NCBI GenBank assembly: GCA_001310555.1
Contig: BAXO01000106.1
Location: forward strand, 1-17,670
DNA: 17,670 bases
Direction: 5' to 3'
Source of the DNA: Bacillus sp. JCM 19058
GTDB taxonomy: Bacteria; Bacillota; Bacilli; Bacillales_H; Bacillaceae_D
The notes under the pieces were generated by a model that saw only the letters and a program-made list of their open reading frames with translations, had not been told where the DNA came from and did no database searches. Both the position numbers and the translations under genes were made by a program. Shown in pieces: positions 1-8,874 of the stretch. Every line of letters starts with the position of its first letter. Position 1 is the stretch's first letter.

Positions 1-1
1 A

Positions 2-33
2 GCAAACAGCTTACCTGTCGGTAAGCTGTTTGC
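2..33 (-). terminator. Hairpin terminator of the 79-aa gene
   Basis: A perfect 14-bp inverted repeat (GCAAACAGCTTACC at 2-15, its complement at 20-33) encloses a TGTC loop. It lies 19 bases past the stop codon of the minus-strand gene at 53-292. The T-tract expected on the minus strand would fall left of the window, so it cannot be confirmed. Confidence 0.75.
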
Positions 34-52
34 GGGCTTGTTCCATTATTTT

Positions 53-292
53 TTAGCTAACTGGATTTCGAATCTGACTCATCGCTTGCTTTACAGGCTG
101 CATCATGCCATTAGTTGCATTATTCCTACCTGCTCCTCTCAGCATACCGAATGCGGCAGCACCTATTCCGGCACCTAATAAAGAAAGTACTACACTGTTT
201 CTTGCAGTGTTATTTCTTTGCCTAATACCAATCATATTCAAGAGCTGCTTCGGTCTGCGACCCGTTCGAAAAAATGTAGTTAACCAATTCAT
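53..292 (-). CDS. Small hypothetical membrane-type protein, 79 aa
   Basis: I do not recognise this protein with confidence. It has a basic N-terminal third (FRTGRRPKQLL, IRQRNN), one hydrophobic Gly/Ala-rich segment at about residues 34-52 (SVVLSLLGAGIGAAAFGML), and a polar tail rich in Asn, Gln and Met. That suggests a single membrane-spanning or peripheral segment. Short Gly/Ala-rich proteins of this sort (YrzQ/DUF3918-like) are common in Bacillaceae, but the link is a guess. The start is well supported: AGGAGG lies nine bases before the ATG. A terminator hairpin follows and a perfect palindrome precedes the ribosome site, so it looks like a single regulated gene. The frame is intact, unlike most genes in the window. 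Confidence 0.7.
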   Translation of the reverse strand: MNWLTTFFRTGRRPKQLLNMIGIRQRNNTARNSVVLSLLGAGIGAAAFGMLRGAGRNNATNGMMQPVKQAMSQIRNPVS

Positions 293-310
293 TTAACGGA
301 ACCTCCTCTT

Positions 311-337
311 TAATGTTTGAATCGGATTCAAACATTA
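311..337 (-). promoter_or_regulatory. Perfect 27-bp palindrome, probable repressor operator
   Basis: TAATGTTTGAATC (311-323) and its exact complement (325-337) flank one central G. On the minus strand the palindrome begins at a -10-like CATAAT (342-337) and ends just before the ribosome site of the 79-aa gene, so it would cover the transcription start. A 13-bp arm with a one-base centre cannot form a normal RNA hairpin loop and no T-tract follows, which favours a protein-binding site. TetR-family dimers bind palindromes of this size; the actual regulator is unknown and none is encoded nearby. Confidence 0.6.
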
Positions 338-342
338 TTATG

Positions 343-633
343 TTGAACGTCAGCATTCTTTTTATCCGAGGATATCATTTCTAATAATTGAAGAAATAAG
401 TCATGCTGAATTTTGGCCAAAGAACAAATGAAGATGAAGTAACAGATATTTAATTCCATTCACCACGCACTACGCTCCGGCGCTCTGGATTCATTCCACT
501 GAAAAAAATCAATACTAGTTAAGCCTTTCAAACTACTGCTGAGCCTTTTCCAGAGAATCTCTGCCTTAAATGTACATATTTCTTGTTTAAGCAGGGGAAT
601 TTATTTGTAATGAAAAAGGAGGGGCCATATTCA
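343..633. other. Gene-free stretch before bcrC
   Basis: I see no convincing gene in this stretch, which separates two divergent genes. It should hold the promoter of each, but I find no good -35/-10 pair for bcrC. A weak inverted repeat (CTTAAA near 563, TTTAAG near 587) is present just upstream of the bcrC start. The in-frame ATG codons upstream of 634 lack a ribosome site and probably belong to the leader. Confidence 0.4.
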
Positions 634-1151
634 TTGAATAATAAAGCATTCAAGCTAATTAATCAGCATTCAGGACGTTATTTCATCATTGATTGTCTAA
701 TGATCTTATTATCAAACAGAATTCGTTATGTGTTCATCCTCATTTTGGGTATAATGTGGCTCCGAAATGATAAGAACAAAAAAAAGTGTCTTATCATGCG
801 GCTATTTGTGCGGGGATTACTTTATTTATTCACGTGCTGATAAAGTTGTTTTATTTTAAGCCCCGTCCGTTTGTAAAGCAACGCGTGAATATGCTCATTC
901 CTTCAAAAGAGGATTCATCATTTCCAAGTAAGCATACTCTGCTAACATTTGCAATATCGACGTATATTTTATTTCATCACCGTGTACTTGGAACGATAAT
1001 GTCAGTATCATCAGCGTTAACAGGATTTTCACGCATTTGGGTAGGGCATCATTATCCAGCTGATATTATCGGAAGTTCCTTTATTGCCGTCATCACGAGT
1101 ATCATATTAGAAAAATCTTGGTTTAAAACAAAAAAAAGCGGCGTAACGTAA
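634..1151 (+). CDS. bcrC: Undecaprenyl pyrophosphate phosphatase, PAP2/BcrC type (one frameshift)
   Basis: This membrane phosphatase removes a phosphate from undecaprenyl pyrophosphate, recycling the lipid carrier for cell-wall synthesis. It contributes to bacitracin tolerance in B. subtilis. The three PAP2 signatures are all visible in the second frame: K-x6-RP (KLFYFKPRP), PSKHT in place of the usual PSGH, and SRIWVGHHYPAD (SR-x5-H-x3-D). The stretch LTGFSRIWVGHHYP is nearly identical to B. subtilis BcrC. I choose the TTG at 634 as start because GGAGGGG lies nine bases upstream and the product then begins like BcrC; an upstream ATG at 610 has no site. The frame breaks in an A8 run (778-785). 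Ungapped alignment to BcrC asks for nine As, giving 172 aa. A possible terminator follows. Confidence 0.82.
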
Positions 1152-1216
1152 TTGTTCACACTCAAAATTCAAGCTCGAAAACCTTAGAGCTTTGCTGCCG
1201 TCGGAAGGACATCGGT

Positions 1217-1291
1217 TGCAAAAAAATAGCTCCTTGCTTTATTCTGTCATGCTCCCTCCAGTCATCCTGGACCGTTGTGGCTATTTTTGCA
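1217..1291 (+). terminator. bcrC: Possible terminator downstream of bcrC
   Basis: The arms TGCAAAAAAATAGC (1217-1230) and GCTATTTTTGCA (1280-1291) are complementary except for two extra As on the left. Fifty bases lie between them and include a smaller CCAG/CTGG element. The arms would give a terminator-like U-rich end on either strand. The long loop makes this uncertain. Confidence 0.35.
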
Positions 1292-1327
1292 TAGAAAACG
1301 ACTCAGAGCTGCTATACCCTGAGTCGT
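1291..1327 (-). terminator. Terminator of the parE-parC operon
   Basis: A 9-bp stem, ACGACTCAG (1298-1306) with its complement at 1319-1327, carries a 12-base loop and begins 5 bases past the parC stop. On the minus strand it is followed by TTTT. The T-rich bases on the plus side mean it could also stop transcripts coming from bcrC. Confidence 0.75.
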
Positions 1328-1331
1328 GTCT

Positions 1332-3774
1332 TTAATTTTTATTTCCACTTGTATCAAAATGCTGCCATACGTCGCTGATCTCGCCTTCGGTTGTCGTATC
1401 TATAACAAAGGAACCGTTACTGTAGCGGTCGCTGCTGCGATATTCACTTGGCGAAATCATAAACTGTCTTCCGCTGCTCGACTGTATGACGTACGAGTCA
1501 TCCTTGGCGTGGATTCGCTTGCAGGCAACTAAGCGGTGCGGGTTGGACTTTAATTCTCGCAGCATGACAAGTCCCCGCTTCGCTCGAGAAGATTTGTCAA
1601 ACTCGGTAATCGATATTTTTTTCACGGCGCCCCGATGCGTCACAACGATAAACTCTACCCTATCCTCTAAAGTAAACGCGTTAGCTTCGATCACCTTGTC
1701 TCCATCCTTCAAATTAATCGCTTTGACCCCGGCTGCTCGTTGGCCGACGAGACTTACCTCTTCTTCACTGAACCATAGCCCGTATCCAAGGTAAGTCGCA
1801 AGAAACAGCTCCTGCTGTCCGTCCGTTTTCATAACTGTTACAAGCTCATCGTCACCCTTTAGTTTTAATGCCATCAACGGCTTTGAATAACGCTGCGCCT
1901 GATAAAGCGCTAGTTGAGAACGTTTGGCCATTCCGTTTCTAGTGATAAATAACAACGACTCTCTCTCACTAAAGTTCTTCACACTTATCGCCTCAATAAT
2001 TTCGTCCTCGCTTTCAAGACTGACGAGGTTGGCAATATGCTGTCCGTTGTCCTTCCAGCGAATATCGGGCAGCTGATGAACCGGCACATACAAATAGTAG
2101 CCCTGCTTAGTAAACAGCAGTAATGTATCTGTCGTATTAATATCAAAGCGTTGCAGGAGTCGATCACCCTCCTTCATCCCCGGCGGCTCTCCATTGGAAG
2201 CCATAAACGAGCGGAGGCTCGTCCGCTTCACGTACCCTTCCTTCGTCACAGTAGCGATAACATCCTCAGAAGCAATAAGCACGTCCATATCGACCTTTAA
2301 ATCTTCAATTTCCTGTTTAATGATGGTCCGACGCGCACTCTTAAATTTCTTTTTCAGTGATAACAGATCTTTTTTTAATGACTGAAATCAGTTTTTTTTC
2401 TCGTCTCCGAGAATGGCTTCAAGCTCATGAATACGGCGCTCCAGCTCGGCCGCTTCTTCCTCAAGCGTTGAAATGTCCGTGTTCGTTAAGCGATAAAGCT
2501 GCAAAGTCACAATCGCTTCAGCCTGCGCTTCTGAAAATTGATACGAGTTCATCAAATTGTTTTTAGCATCTCTTTTATCTTTGGAGGCACGGATCGTCGC
2601 GATCACGTCGTCTAAAATTGAAATCGCCTTAATTAATCCTTGGACAACGTGCTGACGCTCCTTCGCCTTGCGTAGCTCATATTGTGCCCTCTTGGTCGCA
2701 ACAAGCTTTTGGTGCTCGATGTAAGCGTCCAATAAAGGCTGCAGTCCCATTCGCTTTGGCGTTTTATTATGAATCGCGACCATATTGAAATGGTACGTTA
2801 CCTGCAAATCGGTATGCTTTAGCAAATACGTTAAAATCGCTTGTGCGTCTGCGTCCTTTTTTTAATTCAACAACGATTCGCAAGCCGGTGCGGTCGGTTT
2901 CATCACGGACCTCAGCTATACCGTCGACTTTCTTATCAAAACGAAGCTCATCCATCTTTTTAACGAGAGTCGCTTTCACTACTTCATACGGGATTTCCGT
3001 AATGACAATTTGCTGACGACCTCCGCGCAGCTCTTCAACCTCCGTTTTCGCTCGGACGGCAATTTTTCCTCTACCTGTCTCGTACGCTTGACGAATGCCG
3101 TCGATTCCTTGGACCGTTCCCCCCGTTGGAAAGTCTGGCCCTTTAATGACCGTCATTAATTGCTCTAACGTCGTCATTGGCTTTTCCATTTGCATAATAA
3201 CGCCGTCAATAATTTCACCGAGATGGTGAGGCGGAATGTCAGTGGCATAGCCGGCAGAAATTCCGGTTGAACCGTTGACGAGCAAGTTCGGGAACATCGC
3301 TGGTAGAACAATTGGTTCTTCCTCAGAATCGTCAAAGTTGGGCACAAATTCAACCGTTTCCTTGTCAATATCCCGTAAAAGCTCCGAAGCGATTGGCGAA
3401 AGACGTGCTTCGGTGTAACGCATCGCTGCCGGCGGATCTCCGTCAATCGAGCCATTATTCCCATGCATATCGACAAGTAAATTCCGGACCTTCCATTCCT
3501 GGCTCATTCGAATCATCGCATCATAAACCGACGAATCGCCGTGCGGATGATAATTACCGATAACATTCCCGACCGTTTTTGCTGACTTTCGAAACGGCTT
3601 ATCAGCGGAATTGCCGTCTCGGTACATCGCATATAATATTCGTCGCTGTACAGGCTTCAACCCGTCTCGAGCATCAGGCAACGCTCGTTCTTGAATGATA
3701 TATTTACTATAGCGGCCAAAGCGGTCGCCGATCACATCTTCTAAAGGAAGGTCTAAATAACGCTCTTGTGCCAT
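1332..3774 (-). CDS. parC: DNA topoisomerase IV subunit A (three frameshifts)
   Basis: ParC is the DNA-cleaving and religating subunit of topoisomerase IV, which unlinks daughter chromosomes with ParE. The N-terminal part shows [13 protein letters not shown] (quinolone-determining region, Ser81 and Asp85) and the catalytic tyrosine in [11 protein letters not shown] (about residue 120). The C-terminal part has the repeated blades of the GyrA/ParC DNA-wrapping domain and ends [14 protein letters not shown], as in GrlA of Staphylococcus. It starts one base after the parE stop, with GGAGGAGG inside the parE end, so the two are probably translationally coupled. Frames break at T7 2857-2863 (one surplus base), T8 2392-2399 (two surplus, or one missing) and T7 2370-2376 (one surplus). 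The repaired product is about 812 aa, normal for ParC. All catalytic regions are present. Confidence 0.93.
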
Positions 3775-3775
3775 G

Positions 3776-5749
3776 CTACTCCTCCTCCACGACAGCTAGA
3801 TTTTCATTTTCGAGGATGTTTGTTTCTTCCTCTAAGCCAAACGCCACATGGGACTCAATCCATTTCCGACGCGGTTCAACCTTATCGCCCATCAACGTCG
3901 TCACCCGCTTTTCGGCGCGAGCGGCATCATCAATCCTGACACGGACGAGCGTTCTCGTCTCTGGATTCATGGTTGTTTCCCATAGCTGGGTGGCGTTCAT
4001 CTCTCCTAAACCTTTGTAGCGTTGAAGTATATAGCCTCTGCCGACTTTTTTGATCGAATCCTTCAAGCCGCGCTCATCCCAAGCGTAATCGACCACTTCC
4101 TTTTTACCTGAACCTTTACTCACCTTGTAAAGCGGCGGAAGCGCAATATAGATTTTCCCTGCCTCGACCAACGGACGCATGTAGCGATAAAAAAAGGTCA
4201 ACAGCAAAACTTGAATATGGGCACCATCCGTATCAGCGTCCGTCATAATCACCACCTTGTCATAATTGACATCCTCAAGGGTGAAGTCAGCACCGACCCC
4301 GGCACCGATCGTGTGAATAATCGTGCGGATTTCCTCGTTCTTCATAATATCGTCGATCTTCGCTTTTTCCGTATTAATTACTTTTCCTCGCAACGGCAAA
4401 ACCGCCTGGAACTTCCGATCGCGCCCTTGCTTTGCAGAACCTCCTGCGGAATCCCCCTCGACCAAGTACAATTCATTACGCTGCGGATTCCGCGATTGAG
4501 CCGGTGTGAGCTTCCCGCTTAACAAGACATCTTTTCGCCGGTTCTTTTTTTCCGTTGCGTGCATCCTCACGCGCTTTCCGCGCTGCTTCGCGTGCTTGAG
4601 AAGCTTTGATCGCCTTTTTTTATAAGCATTGAGCTCGTATCGGGGTTTTCCTCAAGAAATAAGAGAGCTTTTCAGAAACGAGTCCGTCCACAGCTGAACG
4701 GGCTTCCGGCGTACCGAGCTTCCCTTTTGTTTGTCCCTCAAACTGCAGTTTTTCTTCTGGAATTCGAACCGAAACGATAGCGGTGAAGCCTTCGCGAATA
4801 TCTGAACCGTCAAGGTTTTTATCCTTATCCTTTAACAATTTCACCTTCCGTGCGTAATCGTTAATCGCCCGGGTCATTGCAGTTTTTGCGCCGAGCTCAT
4901 GGGTCCCGCCATCCTTCGTCCGAACATTGTTGACAAAAGAGAGGATACTCTCTGTGTAGCCGTCATTAAACTGAAAAGCAAGCTCGATTTCAATTTGATT
5001 TTGACTACCGGAAAAAAAATACAATCGGGTGAAGAGTCTCTTTATCTTCGTTCAAATATTCAACAAAGGCTTCGATACCATTTTCGTAATGAAAGACCTC
5101 GCTTTCGTCATCTGTACGCAAATCAACAAGCTCTATTTTAAGCCCTTTTAAAAGGAAGGCCGCTTCACGCAAGCGTTCAGATATCGTTTCACGATTAAAG
5201 CTGGCCATACCAAAAAATTCACGATCGGGCTTAAAATGAACGGTCGTGCCAGTTTTTCGCGTTTTCCCAACCTTTTCAAGCGTCGTAACCGGCTTACCAC
5301 CCGCCTCGAAGCGCTGGTGGTAGTGGAAGCCATCGCGGCGGATATCTAGATCCAGCCATTCAGACAAGGCATTAACGACCGAAGCACCGACGCCGTGCAA
5401 ACCTCCACTCGTCGAATATCCTCCTTGTCCAAATTTTCCCCCGGAATGAAGAACGGTCATAATAATTTCTGAAGTCGGCTTTCCGAGCTTATGCATTCCG
5501 ACTGGCATACCTCTTCCTTCGTCAGTAACCGCAACACTGTTATCTTTGTGTATGGTAACATTTATGTATGAGCCGTGACTAGCAAGCGCTTCATCGACGG
5601 CATTATCAACAATTTCAGCAACAAGATGATGTAGCCCGCGTGCATCCGTACTACCAATATACATGCCGGGTCGCTTTCTAACAGCTTCAAGCCCTTCTAA
5701 AACCTGAATCGAGTCTTCGTCATAATGATATGGTTGTTTTTTTTGCCAA
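3776..5749 (-). CDS. parE: DNA topoisomerase IV subunit B (five frameshifts)
   Basis: ParE is the ATPase subunit of topoisomerase IV. The GHKL ATP site is visible as [20 protein letters not shown] and [14 protein letters not shown]. The TOPRIM domain is visible as [15 protein letters not shown] and [11 protein letters not shown], followed by [29 protein letters not shown] and the synteny separate it from GyrB. The start is a TTG at 5749 with AAAGGAG eight bases upstream, giving [20 protein letters not shown] after repair. Breaks are at T8 5737-5744 (surplus), A8 5012-5019 (surplus), near 4650-4655 (one base missing), T7 4615-4621 (surplus) and T7 4545-4551 (surplus). The repaired length of 656 aa is what is expected of the family. 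It is cotranscribed with parC. Confidence 0.94.
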
Positions 5750-5779
5750 AATAGGAACTCCTTTCAACGTGCTATTAGC

Positions 5780-5808
5780 ATTGTAGCACAAACGATCACC
5801 GTTTCGAA
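5780..5808 (-). promoter_or_regulatory. parE: Probable parE promoter
   Basis: On the minus strand, TACAAT (5785-5780) is preceded by TGC, an extended -10, and lies 17 bases from a weak -35, TTCGAA (5808-5803). The start of transcription would fall about 24 bases before the TTG start codon. It is the only good promoter-like sequence ahead of parE. Confidence 0.5.
5793..5806 (-). promoter_or_regulatory. LexA-like (SOS) box in the parE promoter
   Basis: Read on the minus strand, CGAAACGGTGATCG matches 8 of 10 fixed positions of the Bacillus LexA box CGAAC-N4-GTTCG. It overlaps the -35 and spacer of the proposed parE promoter, where a repressor would act. parEC has been reported as part of the LexA regulon of B. 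subtilis. Both half-sites carry one mismatch, so binding is unproven. Confidence 0.45.
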
Positions 5809-5922
5809 CTTTTGTCTTTACTATTGTATCGATTATTTCGGTATAAGCAACCATTTTTTTTAGAATATCTTACCTTTGTTGGTATTTATTTATGTAATAA
5901 GCTGATCGTAAAAAGCGATAGT

Positions 5923-5953
5923 GAAAAGCACTTCTCCTTGGTGAAGAAGTGCT
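5923..5953 (-). terminator. Terminator downstream of yneT
   Basis: A 9-bp perfect stem, AGCACTTCT (5927-5935) with AGAAGTGCT (5945-5953), has a 9-base loop and on the minus strand is followed by TTTT. It lies about 100 bases past the yneT stop, between yneT and the parE promoter, so parE-parC is probably a separate transcription unit. Between the hairpin and yneT (5954-6055) I see nothing else. Confidence 0.7.
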
Positions 5954-6055
5954 CGCAACCAACAGTCTAAACAAAGGTGCCCTTTTATTTGTCACTTGTC
6001 CGCTGGCTACTTCGCTGCTATGCTAGGCCGCTGAGACGTTAAAACGAAAGCCGCG

Positions 6056-6468
6056 CTACTTGAACTTGGCGTGCTCGACCTTAATACAACGATTCATCAC
6101 CGTGGTCACACCGCGCTCCTTTAAGTAAGAATAAGCCTCTTCATCCTCTAGCCTAATTGTGCCCAGAAAACCTTCGCGCCAATCGCCACGGTGTCCTTCG
6201 CGATTTCAATTAAATATTCACTTCTACGAAAGACATTGACAATATCGATGCTGCCTTCAATTTCTTGTAAGGAAGCGACCGCTTTTTGTCCGAGCACCTC
6301 ATGAACGTTCGGATTGACAGGAATAATTTCATATCCAGCATTTTGCATCGCTTCTGAAATCATGTAGGAGGTGCGTTCCTGGTTTCCGGAAAGCCCAACC
6401 ACAGCAATTCGTTTGCTCGTGTGTAATATAGCCTTAATTTCCTCATTGGTCGGATTTTGAATAGCCAT
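6056..6468 (-). CDS. yneT: CoA-binding Rossmann protein YneT (one frameshift)
   Basis: This small protein of the CoA-binding (succinyl-CoA-synthetase-like Rossmann) family has no settled function. The nucleotide-binding loop is seen as RIAVVGLSGNQERTSYM, followed by YEIIPVNPN, DIVNVFRRSEY and the family-typical AKVFWAQLG. In B. subtilis yneT also lies directly upstream of parE-parC, which supports the assignment. The start at 6468 is chosen because AAGGAG lies eight bases upstream; a 13-residue-longer version from 6507 lacks a site. The frame ends early at a TAG near 6152, where one base is missing. Restoring it adds LEDEEAYSYLKERG and further residues to HAKFK, for 137 aa, the normal family length. 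Confidence 0.85.
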
Positions 6469-6691
6469 CTTTTCATCTCCTTGTATATATAATGTCCGCA
6501 TAAGCAACGGTTCGACGATGAACGCAATGAGCGACGTACCCTAGGTGAATTTCGGCCAGCTAAACCCGTAACGGGGTGGAGCCATTTTCATCAGAAGGAG
6601 GTCAACATCTTCTAATTGGCATCAGTTTGCGGCAGCCCTCTTCTCTTGTATGAACCATCGGCGCTTTTTTGATACATGGATGGTCTACTTT
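6469..6691. other. Leader and intergenic DNA between NUDIX gene and yneT
   Basis: No gene is supported here. It contains a small CCCG-TAA-CGGG hairpin (near 6566-6576) and an isolated, near-perfect Shine-Dalgarno sequence on the plus strand (AGAAGGAGGT, 6593-6602) with no adequate start codon after it. An AT-rich TATATA just before the yneT ribosome site is too close to the start to be its -10. Confidence 0.4.
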
Positions 6692-7309
6692 TTAATCAAA
6701 AAGTGGCGATTGACTAGGCGTTTGGTAGAGCTGAAACAGCATCCTGAGTTGCTTTGCAGTATTTCTTGTTTCCGACAGCGGTGGAAATTTTTGTTCGTTG
6801 AAAAATTCAACCTTACTCGTTTCCAGCCCTACTTCCGCTTTTCCGCCAGTAATTTCGCACTGGATGAAAATTTTGTAATAGTGAAAGGGCTGTGGCGGAT
6901 GAGCGTGCTTGTTCATATCCAATACAGCCAAAAGTCGGACTGGCTTTACCTGAAAGCCGGACTCCTCCCATACTTCCTTCACGACATTTTCTGCAGCCGA
7001 TAAACCGACATCACAAAAGCCTCCCGGAAGAGCCCATGCTCCATCCTTTTTTTCTTGCACTAGCAATAGTTGTCCTGCTTGAAACACAGCTCCCCTTACA
7101 TCGACTTTCGGCGTTTGATAACCAGCCTCCTCTTTAAATAAGTCAATAATTTCGTCACACTTGCTCGTCGTATGTTCGGCAAGGATTTCAGCACTAATTT
7201 GCAGGAGCTGCTCATACCTTTCTTTATCGAATAGATCATTTGTAAAATGTAACCCGGACTGAGAAATCGCCTGAATTTGTCTTGCCCATTCTAGCCACTT
7301 GTTACTCAT
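6692..7309 (-). CDS. NUDIX hydrolase with N-terminal helical domain, 205 aa
   Basis: NUDIX enzymes hydrolyse nucleoside diphosphates linked to other groups. This one belongs to the two-domain type with a helical N-terminal domain (about residues 1-65), resembling B. subtilis YjhB. The NUDIX box is visible as GGFCDVGLSAAENVVKEVWEESGF. The metal-binding EVWEESG core is intact. The Glu that usually follows GxxxxG is Leu and the usual Arg is Lys, as I recall in other members of this subgroup, so activity is still expected. The substrate cannot be inferred. ATG 7309 is preferred (GAGG six bases upstream); an in-frame ATG at 7333 lacks a site. This is one of only two solid genes here with an unbroken frame. 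Confidence 0.85.
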   Translation of the reverse strand: MSNKWLEWARQIQAISQSGLHFTNDLFDKERYEQLLQISAEILAEHTTSKCDEIIDLFKEEAGYQTPKVDVRGAVFQAGQLLLVQEKKDGAWALPGGFCDVGLSAAENVVKEVWEESGFQVKPVRLLAVLDMNKHAHPPQPFHYYKIFIQCEITGGKAEVGLETSKVEFFNEQKFPPLSETRNTAKQLRMLFQLYQTPSQSPLFD

Positions 7310-7385
7310 TTTCAGCCTCATTTCTGTTTCCATGAATATTTTTTAAGAACCAGTCAGATAGCCGTTTCCTTCTAAATAAACCTTG

Positions 7386-8874
7386 CTACGTCGCTGCGGG
7401 CTTATCCTCGTAATCAACCTGATAATTAAGCGTCTGAATCTCTTCCTCCGTGATCTTCCCTGCTAGCTGATTTAAAATCCCTTCGATTTCCGGATATTGC
7501 TGCAGGGTATCCTCCTAACAAGTGGTGCGCCTTGATAAGGTGGAAACAGCTGCTTATCATCCTCAAGTAATTGTAATTGATAATGGGAGAGTTCAGGATC
7601 AGTCGAGTAAATTTCAATTACTTGAACATCCCCTGAGACAAGGGCTCTCGTTCTCAATGCTGCATCCATCGTATATACATCAGCAAATTCAAAGCCGTAA
7701 AGCTCTTTAAAGCCTTTATAGCCGTCAGCTCTGTCGACAAATTCGAACGTAAAGCCTGCGGTTAATTGCTCGCGATAGCCTTCCAGTTCAGAAATCGTTT
7801 TAACCCCTGTTTCTTCAGCGAAATCACCAGTGACCGCAATTGCGTATGTATTATGATAAGCCATCGGCTCAAGGAAAACGAATTGATACTCCTTATAGAT
7901 CTCGTCCCTAGCTAGTTCGTATGCTTCTCGTTCATCGTAGCTGTATTCCTCGATTTGGAGCAGATCGCCAATCACCGTCCCGGAAAATTCAAGATATAAG
8001 TCTACATCACCTGTCCTTAACGCATTAAAAGCAACGTCAGTTCCATTCAGTCCAGTAAGCAAATCGACGGTCAAATCGGTTTGTTCCTCAATGAGCAGCT
8101 TATACATATTCGCTATAATTTCAGGCTCGGCGGTTAGCTTTCCTCCGATAACAAGATCAGCCCTTTGATCTTGAGCAAATACCGGCGGAGGATAACTAAA
8201 GCTAAAGCAAGTGCAATGACGGTCATAATCGGAGCGAAAGAGGCTCCGCGTGAGCGCCTTTCTGTAAAGCGCAACACGAGATCGAAAAGAATCGCCAGCA
8301 AAGCTGCAGGGATCGCGCCAAGCAGAATGTACTCATTGTTGGCTCGTTGGATACCAGTCATAATTAAATCACCGAGTCCGCCTGCACCTATTAAAGAAGC
8401 GAGCGTGGCCGTACCGACAATCAATACGGTTGATGTGCGAACTCCGGCCATGACGGTCGGCATGGCTAATGGCAGCTCCACCTTGAGCAATCGTCGAAAA
8501 GAGTTCATTCCCATGCCAGTCGCTGCTTCCCGAATGGCCGGATCGACCTCATTGATTCCCGTGTACGTGTTTCGCAAAATTGGCAGAAGTCCGTAGGCAG
8601 TGAGAGCAATAACAGCCGGCATTGTCCCAATACCGACGAGCAGGATCATAAAGCCTAGCAACGCCAGGCTCGGGATCGTCTGCAATACCGCAGCGACGCC
8701 TATGACCCATTCGGCGATACGTTTTTTTCGCGTCAAGACAATTCCAAGGGGAACGGCAATAAACACGGCTGCCAATAAGGAAATGAGCGATAATTGTACA
8801 TGCTCCCATAATGCACTAATTAATAAATCGTGTCTTTGTCCGAGCAAATCGATCAAACGCTGTAATGCCTCCAT
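7386..8874 (-). CDS. Fused ABC permease/substrate-binding protein, OpuC/EgtU type (two frameshifts)
   Basis: One polypeptide appears to combine the membrane permease (about residues 1-205) with an extracytoplasmic binding domain, joined by an extra membrane helix ([17 protein letters not shown]). The permease has the conserved loop of this family: [31 protein letters not shown]. The binding domain has the ProX/OpuC-like motif [19 protein letters not shown]. Fusions of this layout import glycine betaine, carnitine or choline-like solutes, and in EgtU ergothioneine; the ligand here is undetermined. The frames break near 8184-8189 and near 7511-7515, each needing one extra C or G. With both restored the protein is 496 aa, ending in [22 protein letters not shown]. 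The ATG overlaps the ATPase stop by one base (TAATG), so the pair is translationally coupled. Confidence 0.82.

Noticed and set aside
1332..5749. Decaying topoisomerase IV genes (true pseudogenes)
   Set aside because: All catalytic motifs are preserved, every break is a one- or two-base length change rather than a substitution to stop, and the enzyme is essential. Sequencing error explains it better.
6541..6610. Possible T-box or other riboswitch end: a GGGGTGG motif, a small hairpin and a near-perfect Shine-Dalgarno sequence on the plus strand
   Set aside because: There is no long structured leader, no terminator/antiterminator pair and no start codon at a usable distance. The nearest frames after the Shine-Dalgarno sequence close within 2-18 codons.
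7015..7045. NUDIX box with Leu for Glu and Lys for Arg, suggesting a dead enzyme
   Set aside because: The metal-binding EExG part is intact, and Leu and Lys at these positions are, as far as I recall, usual in this two-domain subgroup.
6892..7137. Plus-strand open frames opposite the NUDIX gene
   Set aside because: They are antisense shadows of a well-supported NUDIX hydrolase and have no ribosome site.
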